Assembly (NCBI RefSeq): GCF_905475465.1
Contig: NC_062239.1
Location: forward strand, 2,418,001 to 2,482,000
Length of the DNA: 64,000 nucleotides
Source: Pieris napi
Taxonomy: Eukaryota; Arthropoda; Insecta; Lepidoptera; Pieridae
Direction of reading: 5' to 3'
This document shows, piece after piece, positions 36,001 to 46,350 of the stretch. The translations under genes were made by a program, and so were the position numbers. Position 1 is the first letter of the stretch. Every line of letters begins with the position of its first letter. The notes under the pieces are model-generated. The model saw only the letters and a program-made list of their open reading frames with translations, searched no databases and was not told where the DNA came from.

Positions 36001-36784
36001 GGTTTGTAAATGACAACGGTAATTTTTCAGTATAAAATATGTCTCGAAACTCGTAACATAAATGTGATATGGCTTTTCGCTCTTCATCATTCATATGATC
36101 AAGGCGGACTTTATTTAGATTTTCTTTTAGGATTTCGTCAACCTGAATGTCGTCTGTAACTGTGTTGGAGTAACACATGATATCGTTTTGTTGAAAGGGC
36201 TGGACATTAAATGGTTTTTGAAATGTAATTGTGACAGTTTGGTCAGTTAGATTTTGAATAACTGTGGAAGCTTGATGATCTATGACTTTCACAAGAGCTG
36301 AAGGCATGCGGATGCCGTCACCGAATTCTGTATATTCAATTAGGGCTTCACCGTTTTGTAAATTAGTTGGAATTTTAACACGGGTTTCTGAACGTGGTTC
36401 AAGTACGATTTGACGAGAGGGGCTATAAATAATAGGTATTACTGTGTTAGGTGTTATTAACAATTGATTTTTCATGTCTACACTTGCCTGTAATTCTGTC
36501 AGTAAGTCGGAACCAATTAAGCCGTCATAATTTTTATCTATAGAATATAAATAAAATTTATGTTTCAGCGGACTCTGAAACGTTTTCAGTAAGGGAATGT
36601 GTATGACTTCATTATGTTTACTTCGTGAGTGAGTGCTTATCACCTCGAACGGTTCTTCGTACTTAAAATCATAAAAATAAAAGTTTGCCATATCAGGGCT
36701 CATAAATGATCTAGTAGAGCCAGTATCTATCATAAATTTTGCGTCAATTTCGGGGATATAAATATGTGGTAATTTATTTACCAT
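33065..36784 (-). CDS. pol: Errantivirus pol: protease, reverse transcriptase, RNase H, integrase
   Basis: 1239-codon uninterrupted ORF. Aspartic protease with D-T-G-S at residues 20-23 and a GLIGSDLL flap-side motif at about 88-95. Reverse transcriptase spans roughly 275-535, with YLDD at 431-434. RNase H spans roughly 570-690 (TTDAS at 578-582, IERELLA at 618-624, YTDHR at 644-648). The integrase zinc site is H894, H900, C930, C933 and the catalytic triad is D963, D1016, E1052 (35 residues between the last two). All catalytic residues are present. It is in the -1 frame relative to gag and is probably made as a Gag-Pol fusion via slippage at 36835-36841. The frame is open upstream of the first methionine to that point. 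The enzyme copies the element's RNA and integrates the DNA. Confidence 0.96.
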   Translation of the reverse strand: MVNKLPHIYIPEIDAKFMIDTGSTRSFMSPDMANFYFYDFKYEEPFEVISTHSRSKHNEVIHIPLLKTFQSPLKHKFYLYSIDKNYDGLIGSDLLTELQASVDMKNQLLITPNTVIPIIYSPSRQIVLEPRSETRVKIPTNLQNGEALIEYTEFGDGIRMPSALVKVIDHQASTVIQNLTDQTVTITFQKPFNVQPFQQNDIMCYSNTVTDDIQVDEILKENLNKVRLDHMNDEERKAISHLCYEFRDIFYTEKLPLSFTNQVKHEIRTTNEDPIYVKPYRLPPILNDEINRQVEKLLQDNIIQESHSPWSAPVHLVPKKLDASGERKYRMVIDYRRLNEITIDDKFPLPNITDLLDKLGKAIYFSTIDLASGYHQIEVLERDRKKTAFSTQNGHYEFTRMPFGLKTAPATFQRAMNNVLRGLHNIHCMVYLDDVIIFSASLQEHIHKLRTVFQRLRDSNLKVQLDKTEFLCKEVLYLGHKITENGLQPNDDKIQAVLKYPLPKTTTEIKSFLGLIGYYRRFIKDFAKITKPLTNCLKKRNKIVIDQQYIDAFQKCKELLTNAPLLQYPDTEKTFILTTDASQIALGAVLSQGIVGNDLPVAYASRTLTETESKYSTIERELLAIVWAIKHFRPYLYGKKFIIYTDHRPLAWLHSLKEPSSKLTRWRLNLLDYDFEVVYKKGKQNCNADALSRIKINALSDKESMKVNCDNKEIQKRLRRDSQDSRTISITDSEHTITISDIDSQKSNESFEKVTNPIPSLSSKSETIHSAQDLESHGIPILNEAIDSKPNQILVFQWYKNSIQVRDVSREKQRILEVFLPIDNENLIKQFLKEYIKPKKKYFIYFENTEHRKQFSNMVIRLFKGGSIQFYECTERIVFIDDENEQKAVILKFHLGKTCHRGIQETFTHIRRHFFWNNMKETISAVINSCEACKQMKYDRKPLKPYLQLTQTQDAPFQELFIDIFSIEGKTYLTLVDAFSKLGQAIEIPSKGTPDVIRALIKYFSFYGIPKKISCDPGTEFNNDLLKEMMSLYKIQIHIGTPRNPNSMGIVERFHSTLIEIYRLAKYEQQCTDAASIMTYSIMAYNNAIHSVTTLTPFEVVFGHVDSENPFNIDFEKQYLQKLIKDHAKRIKVLYKYISDKMLTFKENSREKRGGESDVPLPEGKTIFTKLINTRRSKDKPCFEKAIVTGKPERNTIPITIKGKHKKVPIKNIKRPSKVVLSDHDDTHEPQLGPSTSKG

Positions 36785-36801
36785 TTCCGTATTAATTTGA
36801 A

Positions 36802-38109
36802 CTATGTCGGGTTTATGGACGAGGCTTCTGTCTGAAAATTTTCGGTTTCAGTTTCCTGTGAAGTATCAGGGATTTCCTCTGTGGGTACATATTCGACCTC
36901 GGGGTAATATTCAGGGTACACGGTATGGTCGTAGTTTTCAGGGTAGTATTCTGATTCGGGGAAGTTTACATAATCGTCCTGCAGTTGATTATAAAATAGT
37001 TGATTCATATTAGTGGGTCTTTGAGGAGGAGCTGTCCTCATGGAAACATCAGTTTTTAACGCACTATTTAGTCTATATGGTTGTTGTGTTGGTTGAATGC
37101 CAAATTTAAATTGATTTGGTGGATTTTGAAATCGCTGAAAGTTTTGGTTGGGGATTCCAAATTTGAATTGATTCTGTTGGAAATTAGGCCTATATCCAGT
37201 CGGTTGAAATTGTGGCCTATGCCAACCTGTGGGCTGAAAGTTGGGTTTATATCCTATAGGTTGAAAATTTGGCTTGTATCCTGAGGGTTGAAATGGTGGT
37301 CTATAACCAGTGGGCTGAAAGTTAGATTTTAATGCTGTATTTTGGGGAATGCCAAACTTAAAATTACTTTGTGGGGCTTGTTGCATCTGCGGTTTAAATT
37401 GGGATGGATTCACAAATGAATTATTTCGTAGATGTTGGTTATTTAATTTCTCTGGGGATGACATCAATATGGATGGTTTTTGTATATTAGACCTTAACAT
37501 AGTGCTATGGGCTTGGTACTGGTATTTGAAGTTGACCTCTTCTAATACGATGGAGAGGGCAGCTTCAAGGCTATCACATCCTTTTAATCGTACGATTCTA
37601 ATTAAGTCCTCGGGAAGATTGTATAAGAATACATTCTTCGCAAGGTTTGAGTAGATTGTGATTTTACTCGCTTTTAAATGTTGGTCTGTAAGTAAGTTTA
37701 CTTTCGCAATTAACGAACTTTTAACATGTTGAATTCGATTACAGAAATCGATGTAGTCTTCATTGTTTTGTAATCTCATAGTTTCCAATTCAATAGCAAT
37801 GCATTCCTCCGAGCGAGGATCGCCAAAATGTTGAATCAATAATGATTTTAATTCTAGCCATGTTTTAATGTCCCGTCTCTCACTAACTAACACTGCAGCC
37901 TTGCCTACTAACTTGCTAGTTAATAAATGATACAGGTATAATTCCTGCTCCGGGTTGTTAACGCTATTGTAAACGGTAATAACATATTCACATTTGTCGA
38001 TAAAGGTGTTAAGTAATTTTCCGTCTCCATTAAAGAGCGGGATAACACATGAGAATTCACGTGGCAGTATCTTAATTTCCGTCATTTTTTTTTTTAAACA
38101 ATTACACAA
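36802..38109 (-). CDS. gag: Errantivirus gag
   Basis: 435-codon ORF, the structural protein that packages element RNA. The likely true start is Met9, since the first eight codons run through a poly-A tract. Residues about 10-200 are helical, capsid-like sequence. Residues 264-310 are five copies of a 9-10-residue repeat FQPxGYKPN (DNA 37180-37320), with three FKFGI motifs around them (250, 315, 334). The C-terminus is acidic and Tyr/Pro-rich (YYPE repeats). No CCHC zinc knuckle exists, as in other gypsy-group Gags. It overlaps pol at the -1 slippery site near its 3' end. Confidence 0.93.
   Translation of the reverse strand: MCNCLKKKMTEIKILPREFSCVIPLFNGDGKLLNTFIDKCEYVITVYNSVNNPEQELYLYHLLTSKLVGKAAVLVSERRDIKTWLELKSLLIQHFGDPRSEECIAIELETMRLQNNEDYIDFCNRIQHVKSSLIAKVNLLTDQHLKASKITIYSNLAKNVFLYNLPEDLIRIVRLKGCDSLEAALSIVLEEVNFKYQYQAHSTMLRSNIQKPSILMSSPEKLNNQHLRNNSFVNPSQFKPQMQQAPQSNFKFGIPQNTALKSNFQPTGYRPPFQPSGYKPNFQPIGYKPNFQPTGWHRPQFQPTGYRPNFQQNQFKFGIPNQNFQRFQNPPNQFKFGIQPTQQPYRLNSALKTDVSMRTAPPQRPTNMNQLFYNQLQDDYVNFPESEYYPENYDHTVYPEYYPEVEYVPTEEIPDTSQETETENFQTEASSINPT
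36835..36841 (-). promoter_or_regulatory. -1 ribosomal frameshift heptamer A AAT TTT at gag-pol overlap
   Basis: In the gag frame the minus strand reads GAA AAT TTT CAG, so the heptamer AAATTTT fits X-XXY-YYZ. A one-base backward slip places ribosomes exactly in the pol frame, which has a TGA only a few codons upstream and is open from there to its stop. gag terminates at 36802-36804. Confidence 0.8.
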
Positions 38110-38361
38110 TTACCCAATAATTATGGTTCACAGAATTTGATGTGAATCTAAACTTATAATTAGGTACACTTACTTTAGGGGTTGCAGAATTTCATGCACT
38201 AACCTACTTGCTTCTATGTTTCTTTAATTTACTTATTACAATTTACGTTTATATCAATTTAACTCTAACAAAGTCTTAAAACTATCGTTAAGATGAGAGA
38301 TGTCGATCTCAAAATAACAAAAGAAAAGTGGAGAGGGCTGGATTTGAAAGGTGAAAAGGTG

Positions 38362-38367
38362 ACTTAC
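38362..38367 (-). promoter_or_regulatory. Probable splice donor in the errantivirus leader
   Basis: The minus strand reads tactg|gtaagt between the primer-binding site and gag. Errantiviruses express env from a spliced RNA whose donor lies in this region, so this consensus donor is the best candidate. With env broken the spliced RNA would be of little use here. Confidence 0.5.
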
Positions 38368-38550
38368 CAGTACATCGCTGCCTCAACACTCGCACAAAAC
38401 ACCCTTAACGCTTTTGGATTTTCGTTCTTGACAAATTTATTTGTTCTTTTGAATAGCCGTTTTTAGCAATCGCGACGTAGTTTCCCCTTTTTAGGTAAGC
38501 AGAATTTGATGCTCGAACCGATAATTGAGAAATACGTGCAGCTAGAGCGA

Positions 38551-38570
38551 CTATCCTGTCCTCAGCGCCA
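38551..38570 (-). other. Primer-binding site
   Basis: The minus strand reads tggcgctgaggacaggatag, beginning on the last base of the 5' LTR. TGG-start complementarity to a tRNA 3' CCA is standard, and a one-base overlap with the LTR is typical of this group. The implied tRNA has G before CCA, which would suit a serine tRNA. The tRNA was not verified. Confidence 0.8.
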
Positions 38571-38929
38571 GTCAAGTAGTGGGTCCGCGAAAAAAGGGTT
38601 TTTAAAAACTTAAAGTTAAAATGAATACAACCGGTCCGATTTGAGGTCCGTTTAATACTAAATATTACAAGTATTCTATTATATTTATATCCTATTCTTA
38701 AAGGCCTACGTGACCGTTGTGCTGACACATTGTTCTCACGCTCTACAAGGAAACGATACTTAGTAAGAACTAAGAGTGGATCGTAAATCATGTAAGAGTG
38801 GTTCGTAAATCATGTAACAGCACTTCAGCTATTGAAATATAAAGGATCTTTGTACTACTATGTTGCAATGGTTTTTGTTTATATAAAATATAATCATCTT
38901 ATAGTGGTGACAGACGGGGTTATATAACT
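38570..38929 (-). repeat. 5' LTR of the errantivirus (right copy)
   Basis: 360 bp, apparently identical to 31096-31455. On the minus strand it starts agttatataacccc, and TATA-like words (tatataac, tatataaac) lie in the first 60 bases. Confidence 0.95.
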
Positions 38930-38933
38930 AGCT
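38930..38933. repeat. Target-site duplication AGCT, right
   Basis: Matches 31092-31095. Confidence 0.85.
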
Positions 38934-40659
38934 TGTAAACAGCGAACGGCTCCGTAAATAAACACCCTGTTTCGACGTGCCTAGCTCTTGGGCTATATCT
39001 GTTTATATTATTTGCTCTTGTTGTTAGCTCTCGGCTTGTTTCTTCATTAAATTGAAGGTATGTATTTTCTAAAGAAACACTGCGGGTTTTTTTATTCTTA
39101 TTTTTTGTTACGTTTCAGGGAACATTTAATAAACAGTTTGACTAAGTTTAGCTGCTTAAATGCTTATTTAAGGTATGCCGGACTCTAATTAATAAAATAA
39201 GTTTTTATCAAAACTATTACGTAATACGGTAGATAATCAATAAAATTTAATGATTTAATCTAAAAATTTAATTTCCTTTATCATTGTCAAAAATACTTAT
39301 AATTTAATTGATGTTCCCTTTTTCGGACTATCTTATCTAATGTAATTCGTTTTTTATCACAAAAAAGTTATTTTCTAAGTAGGTATTATGAGTAGGCTTT
39401 GATAAATAATTTTTATTACTTATTTAACACATGGTACATATATACAAATAAAATAGCTATGTGTGTGTGTGTGGAAAAATATAATAGAAAAATCTGTAGA
39501 TTACGCACTGCAAAACAATGAAATGAAGTTACCGAGTGAAAAACTACTCAATAGAAAATGTATATAAACTGATTCAATAGATGAAATAATAAAACAAAAA
39601 AATATATAATGTTTAGTATTTATAAATTATATAGAATTTCATATGCAACTATTAATTTGACACTCGCGCAATAGATGACGTTATACCGCCCATAATGCCC
39701 GCCATTTTGATTCTGTAATGTCTACAGATTATGTCTTAATCGTAGAATGTATAAATGCCAGTAAATATACTTGTATTGTTACGACGCGTACCGTAAAGAG
39801 AAACGCACAGTCATTAGATACAATAAGTATTGATTGATTCATCCGAAGAAACAACTGTTTTAAGCTATTAGTAAATTGAGCAAGTCATGTGAACTAAGAA
39901 ACTTGTTTTGAACACTTACGTAACACGATCCTTACCATTGTTCAACGAGGAACTTTATAGCTGTTAATTTCACCACATGTAGTAGCAATTAATTACACAA
40001 GGTCAACTTTCGCTTACTGAGAAAATTAGATGCATATTTTGCCTGGCCTTCTGGCTTTGATTGTAAGAACAAGAATTGTGGAACGTAATGAAAATCCATG
40101 AAAATTCCATAACATGTGTTTTTTTATCTTTTGATCGATAAATAAGCTAGTTAGCTTTGCAATTATTATTTTTTGTTACGCTAATAGCTGGCTGGTTAGG
40201 CGACACTTATCGTAATGGAAATCTGTTGGACAATTCACACGCGCTCGCAAGTGCTCTTATAAAAGTACCGAGTCAAAAAGGCTTCACGCTTTAGTGGGAG
40301 GCAGGATAAAGGGCTGCAAACGTTTGGCGCGGACCTAAACAAATAGGGGTAGCTAGGAAGCCGGCTTTTGTTTGTCGAGAAACATACGAGTCAACAAACT
40401 CCGCCTAGCATCAAAGTCGTCTCATATTACCTCCAAGAAAGCTGTTAAAACCAACATTGCGTGTTTATTTAACAACGTAATTCACTGACTAATCTTAATT
40501 TTACAACTGTTCGATATTCAAATATTGGACGAAACCCGAAATGACCGCGTCTGCGTTTCTCAGAAACAAAATCCAGACATCTCATAGCAATTGTCTGGTT
40601 CGTTTAATAAATGTTCTATGTCGAATCTTGATTTATTAAACAGGAAAGAGATCTATATT

Positions 40660-41360
40660 GACAGACGGTGTTCGACGAAGCGCAACTTGATAGCAATTAC
40701 AATCTGATTACGCGACGTCGGCGCCGCGTACAAGTTCTACTCTCAACTCGATATCAAGATAACGATGTCTCCCGCACTCGCCCACTCCATTCCACTTGTA
40801 TCTACTTGCCAATGTAATTATACCCATTTGTTTATAATGATAATTAACGATGCGCTCTCTACTAGATCGTTAAGATTGCGGGGAAAGGTTCAATAGCGCA
40901 CGGCTGATAAATACATTTTCGAACGAACGGTACACGTGCGAACAATAATTTATCGAAGAGTGGGAAAGTGCACAGGCCGCTAATGTTCCGCGGCGGGATA
41001 TGTTTAAACATTTATTGCTTGCGAATGCGATACGAATCGATGTTAATGTTGGCCTCTGTAATAGCCCATTTATCGACTGCCATTTCGCCGAGGGAATTAT
41101 TTATTGGCGCGCCACTACGACGACAACACAATAGAGCGTCGATCGGCTGTTTTGTTTAATAAAGTGGAAACTTAGCGAGTTGCGGGCAAGATAAGCTGAA
41201 CGCGGCGTGCATAAATAATTCATAAAAGCGCTAGCAACCATTAATGAAGGTCGAAACCGCACCCGCGCCCTGTCAGTTTGCTTTATTTCGCGAACACAAT
41301 CGTGGTAAAAGTTTATCGGGCAGAGTGCTCGGGGAGGCAAGTTATTACCGGCCACCTACT
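40660..41360. promoter_or_regulatory. CpG-richer non-repetitive patch in intron 4
   Basis: Block of CpG-rich, non-repeat DNA between AT-rich stretches. It contains an acacgtgcg word (about 40932) but no protein signal. Short ORFs are fortuitous. Candidate enhancer, inference only. Confidence 0.25.
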
Positions 41361-41899
41361 TAAATCTATCTCTCTCACGTTCAACGTTTTATTGCTGTCT
41401 TATTGTATTAGAGTTTTATCGGTTTCGTTAATTTATGAATTAACTGTATTATGATACAGCGAAATAATTTTTTTATTTTTATTTTTAATATGGGATATAA
41501 GATACAGGTATCACTTATTGCACGTCATTAAATTTGTATCGGTACATCCCTACTTATCGGTAAAGAAGACAAAGGGTTTAGGCCGAGAGAAAAAGCCGGG
41601 GTAAAAAACTCTCGGTACTCTTTTAAAATATCAAATCATCATACAAAATGACTGTGGCACACATAGAAGAAACCAGGAGGGAGATACGGTCCGCTCTTTA
41701 TTTGTATTAAATTACAAACTGAACGAAAACCTGGCAGGCCAGTTTCCGGAAGCGGCACCTGTTCACAGCCATGACGTGTGAGCCATCTGTTTACTCAACC
41801 ATCTTATTTGAGGGGATTTAATATGGTTCGATTAAAGGGTAATTAAGTCACTCCAGTTTCTTGCGTAATAAGTCTTACGTGTGAAATCCGCATACCTGT

Positions 41900-42500
41900 T
41901 ACAATGTAGTGTATGAAGCACTCTGAGACAATAAGTTGCGGGTGACGAGCGGGGCCCGAGCGACCCGCATTTGGGTCACGCCCCGCCTTATGCATCCACT
42001 CCACGCGCAATGCCGCAGTTGACATTGTGCCCAAATGACTCGCCTGCTATCTCCGCTGTTTGTGTTTCAAATATTCATGGAGATTTCCGAGCTAGCTACG
42101 ACAAACTTTGAATATTGCAAAACGTTAATGCTATACTACCTCATACATACCCGTTATCTGAATAAAACGGTGTAATTTCTTGAATTTAACTTTAAAACAT
42201 GAAACATACATTTGCAGCGATGCAGCCACGTGATATTAAAAGTTTAGAGATAGAACTCTGCTCACGTCATGTAACAAAGTGCAGATATAGGTAGGAGAAC
42301 AAATGGGGTGTCTCTGCAAGATGCAACTCCAGATTAAAAGCTCGACCGAGTAAACCACGTGAAAATCGCGCAAAAAGAGGAGTCACCCGCGGCATTAGCG
42401 GATGAGTGTCGGAGCCATTAGTGCTCCCCCCTTCCTCACACCCCCACTCCACCCGTCCACCACTAAGCCCACGTACCTCTTTTATTTCTCGCGCGGGGAT
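41900..42500. promoter_or_regulatory. Second CpG-richer patch in intron 4
   Basis: GC-rich segments (about 41930-42030 and 42380-42500) with CACGTG at 42229-42234 and an aaccacgtga word near 42355. No repeat ends and no coding signal. Candidate regulatory DNA by composition only. Confidence 0.25.
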
Positions 42501-43122
42501 GAACTCCTTAATGACAAACCTTACTATATCTTTTGTGGAGAACTGGCGAAAGTACGTATTTGCGGCCTTTTTGTTGGTCTCTTTTTATTCGCGTTCACAG
42601 CTGCACAAAGGGAGATGTATGGATTTAAATTACTAACCTTGCGCTACTTTTACTTCTATCTCGCTTTTATCTATTTGTTTTCACTCACGTTGCGTAACAT
42701 TACAAATATGCGACATAAATGTGACATCAGACGTCAATAAAACAGCATAATTGCGTCGAGTGATTTTAGCGCCGATAAAACAATTGAACCGAGCATTTAA
42801 AACAAACAGTGAAAACTTTTATGAAACCAATATGAAGTCACCGATATAAATGTCCGATATTCAAAAAGCTTATTATGTTAATTCATTCTCGATTCACTGC
42901 AAATCTGTGAATAAAATTAATGCGCATTTAAACGTAAAATACGAACAAAGCCAATAAATAGCGGGAACACAGCGATTTATCATTTTATTTGACCGCATTG
43001 CATATTGTTTATCATGTTAATTTTATTTGTTGCTCTCCATTCGACTTATCGACTGAAATTATAATTGTCAGAATTGAATTCAAACCGCGTTGGAATGTGA
43101 AAACATTAACTATTTGTATGTA

Positions 43123-43686
43123 CAGTAGAACCTCGTTAAGTCGAACCTCGATAAGTCAAAAACCTCCAAATCTCGAAAAAATGTTTTGTTCCCTTCCCTT
43201 AATACACCAAAACCTCCATTACTTGAAATCTTGACCCTCTGTTAATCGAAATAATCACCGAGTCCCTCAAAGCCATTTTGGTACATATTTTCACTCTATA
43301 ACTCGAAAAATTAAATTTGACCTCTGTATCTCGAACATAGGAACGTTTTATTTTACAACCTTTACAACTTGATCATTTGGAATTTATTATCTCTATTGTT
43401 CGAACAAAAATAAGTTACCGACTTTAAGAACTTGCCGACAATGTGAGTACACTATTGTTTCTTAGAAAACATTTTAGGAGTATACATAATAAATTTATGA
43501 CTCATGGAAACACGTGTTTGCTTGCTTTGTGTCAGGTGTTCAATTTTCAAAATTTATAAGAATAAACCTCAAACTCTTTATGTCGAATCAAAATCCGCCT
43601 AAGTCGAAATCCTCCATAAGTTGAAAACTCTATAACTCGAATTTTTTGGCGTCTCCCTTGATGTTCGACTTATAGAGGTTCTACTG
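43123..43686. mobile_element. pogo/Tigger-like MITE, 564 bp
   Basis: It begins cagtagaacctcgttaagtc and ends gacttatagaggttctactg, inverted repeats flanked by TA on both sides (43121-43122, 43687-43688). The cagtagaacctc end and TA duplication are typical of pogo/Tigger-type mariner relatives. The interior has many copies of ctctataactcgaa-like words. No transposase ORF. Confidence 0.8.
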
Positions 43687-43928
43687 TATAATGTTAAGCT
43701 GTTAGCGGTCTAATAATTGATCACCGTTCATACTGAATGTTAATTTCATTCATAGAAAAGGCTGAATTTTAATGCGCTTCTTATGAACCGGGTTTTAGTG
43801 TCACGACTTTGTCCGATACACATTAATTATTCATTCACGGAGCGATTAGATTTCTGTATTAGCTTTAATGTGTTTATGTACATTGTGGCACTTTATGTGG
43901 ACTTGTTTGACGTGTATTTTTCTTTCAG

Positions 43929-44066
43929 ACGGAAATAGCAAAGAGGTTAAATGCAATAATTGCGCAAATACTGCCGTTTCTCTCACAAGATCACCAACAG
44001 CAAGTGGCCTCAGCTGTAGAAAGGGCGAAGCAGGTCACAATGACGGAACTCAATGCAATTATTGGG
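43929..44066 (+). CDS. gro: groucho coding exon 5 (end of Q domain)
   Basis: 138 nt, 46 codons, phase 0 at both ends. It encodes TEIAKRLNAIIAQILPF, LSQDHQQQV and VERAKQVTMTELNAIIG, the second amphipathic helix of the Q domain, which completes the tetramerisation region. The wording is close to TLE/Groucho of all animals. The acceptor is tttctttcag and the donor gtaagt. Confidence 0.97.
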
Positions 44067-44204
44067 GTAAGTGAAGATTGCTTTTGAAGTATAAAACATG
44101 TAATTTCGAAGATGTATTTTCTTTATATAGCTTTAGAAATTGCCTTTTCTGTATAATGACGGCAAATATTAGTGGATTTCTATGGTTTTTTATGAGAAAA
44201 CTGG

Positions 44205-44375
44205 TAAGCCTTGTTGGCTGTGCACGAATGGACTCGCTGCCTATGTGCGCATTTAACACTGACTCTTACGATGAAGGAAACATCGCGAGGAAACCGGACA
44301 TGCCTTAGACCAAACAGTCGGCGGTGTGTTAGGCACAGAAGGCCTATTAGAAAAACAAATGACGAAACAGATGTT
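44205..44375 (+). repeat. SINE body fragment
   Basis: It matches the 28317 SINE from the ggctgtgcacgaatggactc region through catcgcgaggaaaccggaca to ggcacagaaggcc. The promoter head is missing and several bases are changed. Confidence 0.7.
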
Positions 44376-46302
44376 AAGTACTGCCATGGACAATTCCTCT
44401 CTTCATGGACCACTCGTGAATTCGTTCCCAGCCTTAAAAAACACTCGTACCATTTATAAAAAAATAACAACGGTATATCAAGAAGCATAACGGAATTTTA
44501 ATAGATATTTGATTTAGAAACATAAACTAATTCCACGGCTATATTTCAATTGGAGTTGTAACACGTGTCTTGTACAGCATTCGAATGTTAAAGCGAAATG
44601 TAGTTACACCCACTAACTGTGGCAATTGTCCAAAATGTTGTTAATACCAACATTTTTCTAGTGTTTAGACAATATATGTGTAATATATGCTTGCTTGATG
44701 ATCTGTGCTTTCCAAAATTTTAAAGCCCGGTAAATACACTCTTGACAGTTTTTTACAACAGTAGGTACTTATCATTAGCATCGTCCCGTTTTTTAAAATT
44801 TGATTTTTAATGAAAATCCTCTTCATACGTATTGCGTATTAGTAAATAATATTTTCCATCTTTATATTTGGTTATATATTTCACACCCAAATATTACGTA
44901 AAATAAACACAAATCGAAGTTATTGCGAAATAATCAAAATTATTGTAAACATTTTGCCAACTAATACACATTATTTACAACATTCTTAACCTACATAGTA
45001 ATAATAATAAAATATAAATTTAAAACGTTTCGTTGAGCAAGGAAAGCAGCAGCTCTGGGGTCACCGGTAGGTACTATATACCAGGTGCCAATTTATATCT
45101 TTAATTAGCGCCTGTGCACTTTAACCCCACGGCTCAAGAGACTCTACTCCTAAGGGAACAAAATCAAAGTTGGAGGATAATTATTTAATACTTCCCATAC
45201 TAAACCCGATTTTTACTAAAATATGTATTTTGAATAGCATCTAAAATTAACGAAATATAACACGTTAACGTTAACTAATCGTCTCAATAGAAACTATTAG
45301 ATTTAATTGTGTGAAACATGTGGAATTTGTGTCGAAACATGTTCGTGTAAGTTTAAGGCTTTTCAACAGGTCGAAAGCTCGATCGTTAATTAAACGATCT
45401 AAGCCGCACAACTCCATTTGGCCGCGATCCAAATTTAGTGAATTGATAAAATGTCTAGATTATGTTTATTTAATTTCGGTTAAAAATTTCTTTGACTATT
45501 TTTATTAGGAAATTAATGTCTCGCGATTTGCATTGAATTCTAAGGTCAATAATTTGTTGTTGCATCAGTAATTGGTTCGGAAATACTTCAGTGGGCAGCT
45601 GGTTCCATATAAAGTGCGCGGCAAAAAATGTCTGATCAAACTAAATATACTTAATCAAATAATAATGCCATGTGTAGGCTTTACCTATTCATTAATATTA
45701 AATGGTCATAAATAAGCAAACAGTTTATAAATATAGTTGAAAAATACTTTAGTATGCATACTTTTTGGTCAGTCGTGTTTTCTTTCTCTTTATATCGCGT
45801 TGGTCCGTAATTTGTCACGTCACTGCTCTAATTAGTGAGTTTAAGCTCACGTGAACATGTTAAACATGTACATTTTAGACTGGCTATTAATGATTTATAG
45901 TAACACGTTAATATAAACAATTCACACCAATATCGTGGCAAATTTGATTATATTCAATTAACAATTTTTGCAGTCGTGAGGTCTTCATAAATCGATAACA
46001 TTCACCGATTATTTTTATGATGTTATTAATATAGAAACGATTTAAAATTCTTTAATTTTTCAGAGAATATCGAGAGCTAGTATTAAAAACTCTTAACTGA
46101 CTGAATAGTAATGGAAATGTTTTATCTTTTTAAATATATATTTAATAAATACAACATATATAATAGATAAGCTACATTCTATCTTCCCGGTTTACTACCT
46201 AGTTCTGTCCTTTATCGTCGTGTTTATAGTTAGACTAGGTTTCCTTTTAAGCTTTTTAGTTTACAAGCAAAGTGGCCATTAAAAAAATCTATTCGTGCAC
46301 AG

Positions 46303-46350
46303 AAGGTGTTGGTCTAGTGGCTTCAGCGTGCGACTCTCACCTCTGAGAGA
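46303..46350 (+). repeat. SINE head fragment
   Basis: About 45 bp, ttggtctagtggcttcagcg then tgcgactctcacctc, matching the SINE A-box head, then diverging. The B box is absent. Confidence 0.65.

Larger units (their letters stand above)
31096..38929 (-). mobile_element. Complete errantivirus (gypsy-class LTR retroelement), 7834 bp
   Basis: It lies antisense to groucho in intron 4. Two 360-bp LTRs (AGT...ACT ends on both strands) look identical base for base by eye and are flanked by AGCT duplications. Going 5' to 3' on the minus strand the order is LTR, primer-binding site, leader with a splice donor, gag, pol (protease, RT, RNase H, integrase), env remnant, polypurine tract, LTR. AGT/ACT ends, a primer site overlapping the LTR by one base and a third ORF place it with the 17.6/297/gypsy/TED group. 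gag and pol are uninterrupted and env is broken. Identical LTRs imply a very recent insertion. Confidence 0.95.
22698..43928 (+). other. gro: groucho intron 4 (21,231 bp)
   Basis: GT-AG intron and the largest in the window. It contains a LINE fragment (24545), repeats (25149, 26158), an imperfect duplication (27013), a SINE (28317), a complete errantivirus (31096-38929) and a pogo-like MITE (43123). CpG-richer, non-repetitive patches occur at about 23140-24110, 24800-25030, 40660-41360 and 41900-42500. Apart from retroelement ORFs no second gene was recognised. Short ORFs in the GC-rich patches have no domains. Confidence 0.85.

Noticed and set aside
38405..38791. 128-codon minus ORF across the right LTR
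   Set aside because: Most of it is LTR sequence also present at 31057-31317. It is LTR and leader, not a protein gene.
39460..39474. Short (GT)n run
   Set aside because: About seven units only, an ordinary microsatellite seed of no special interest.
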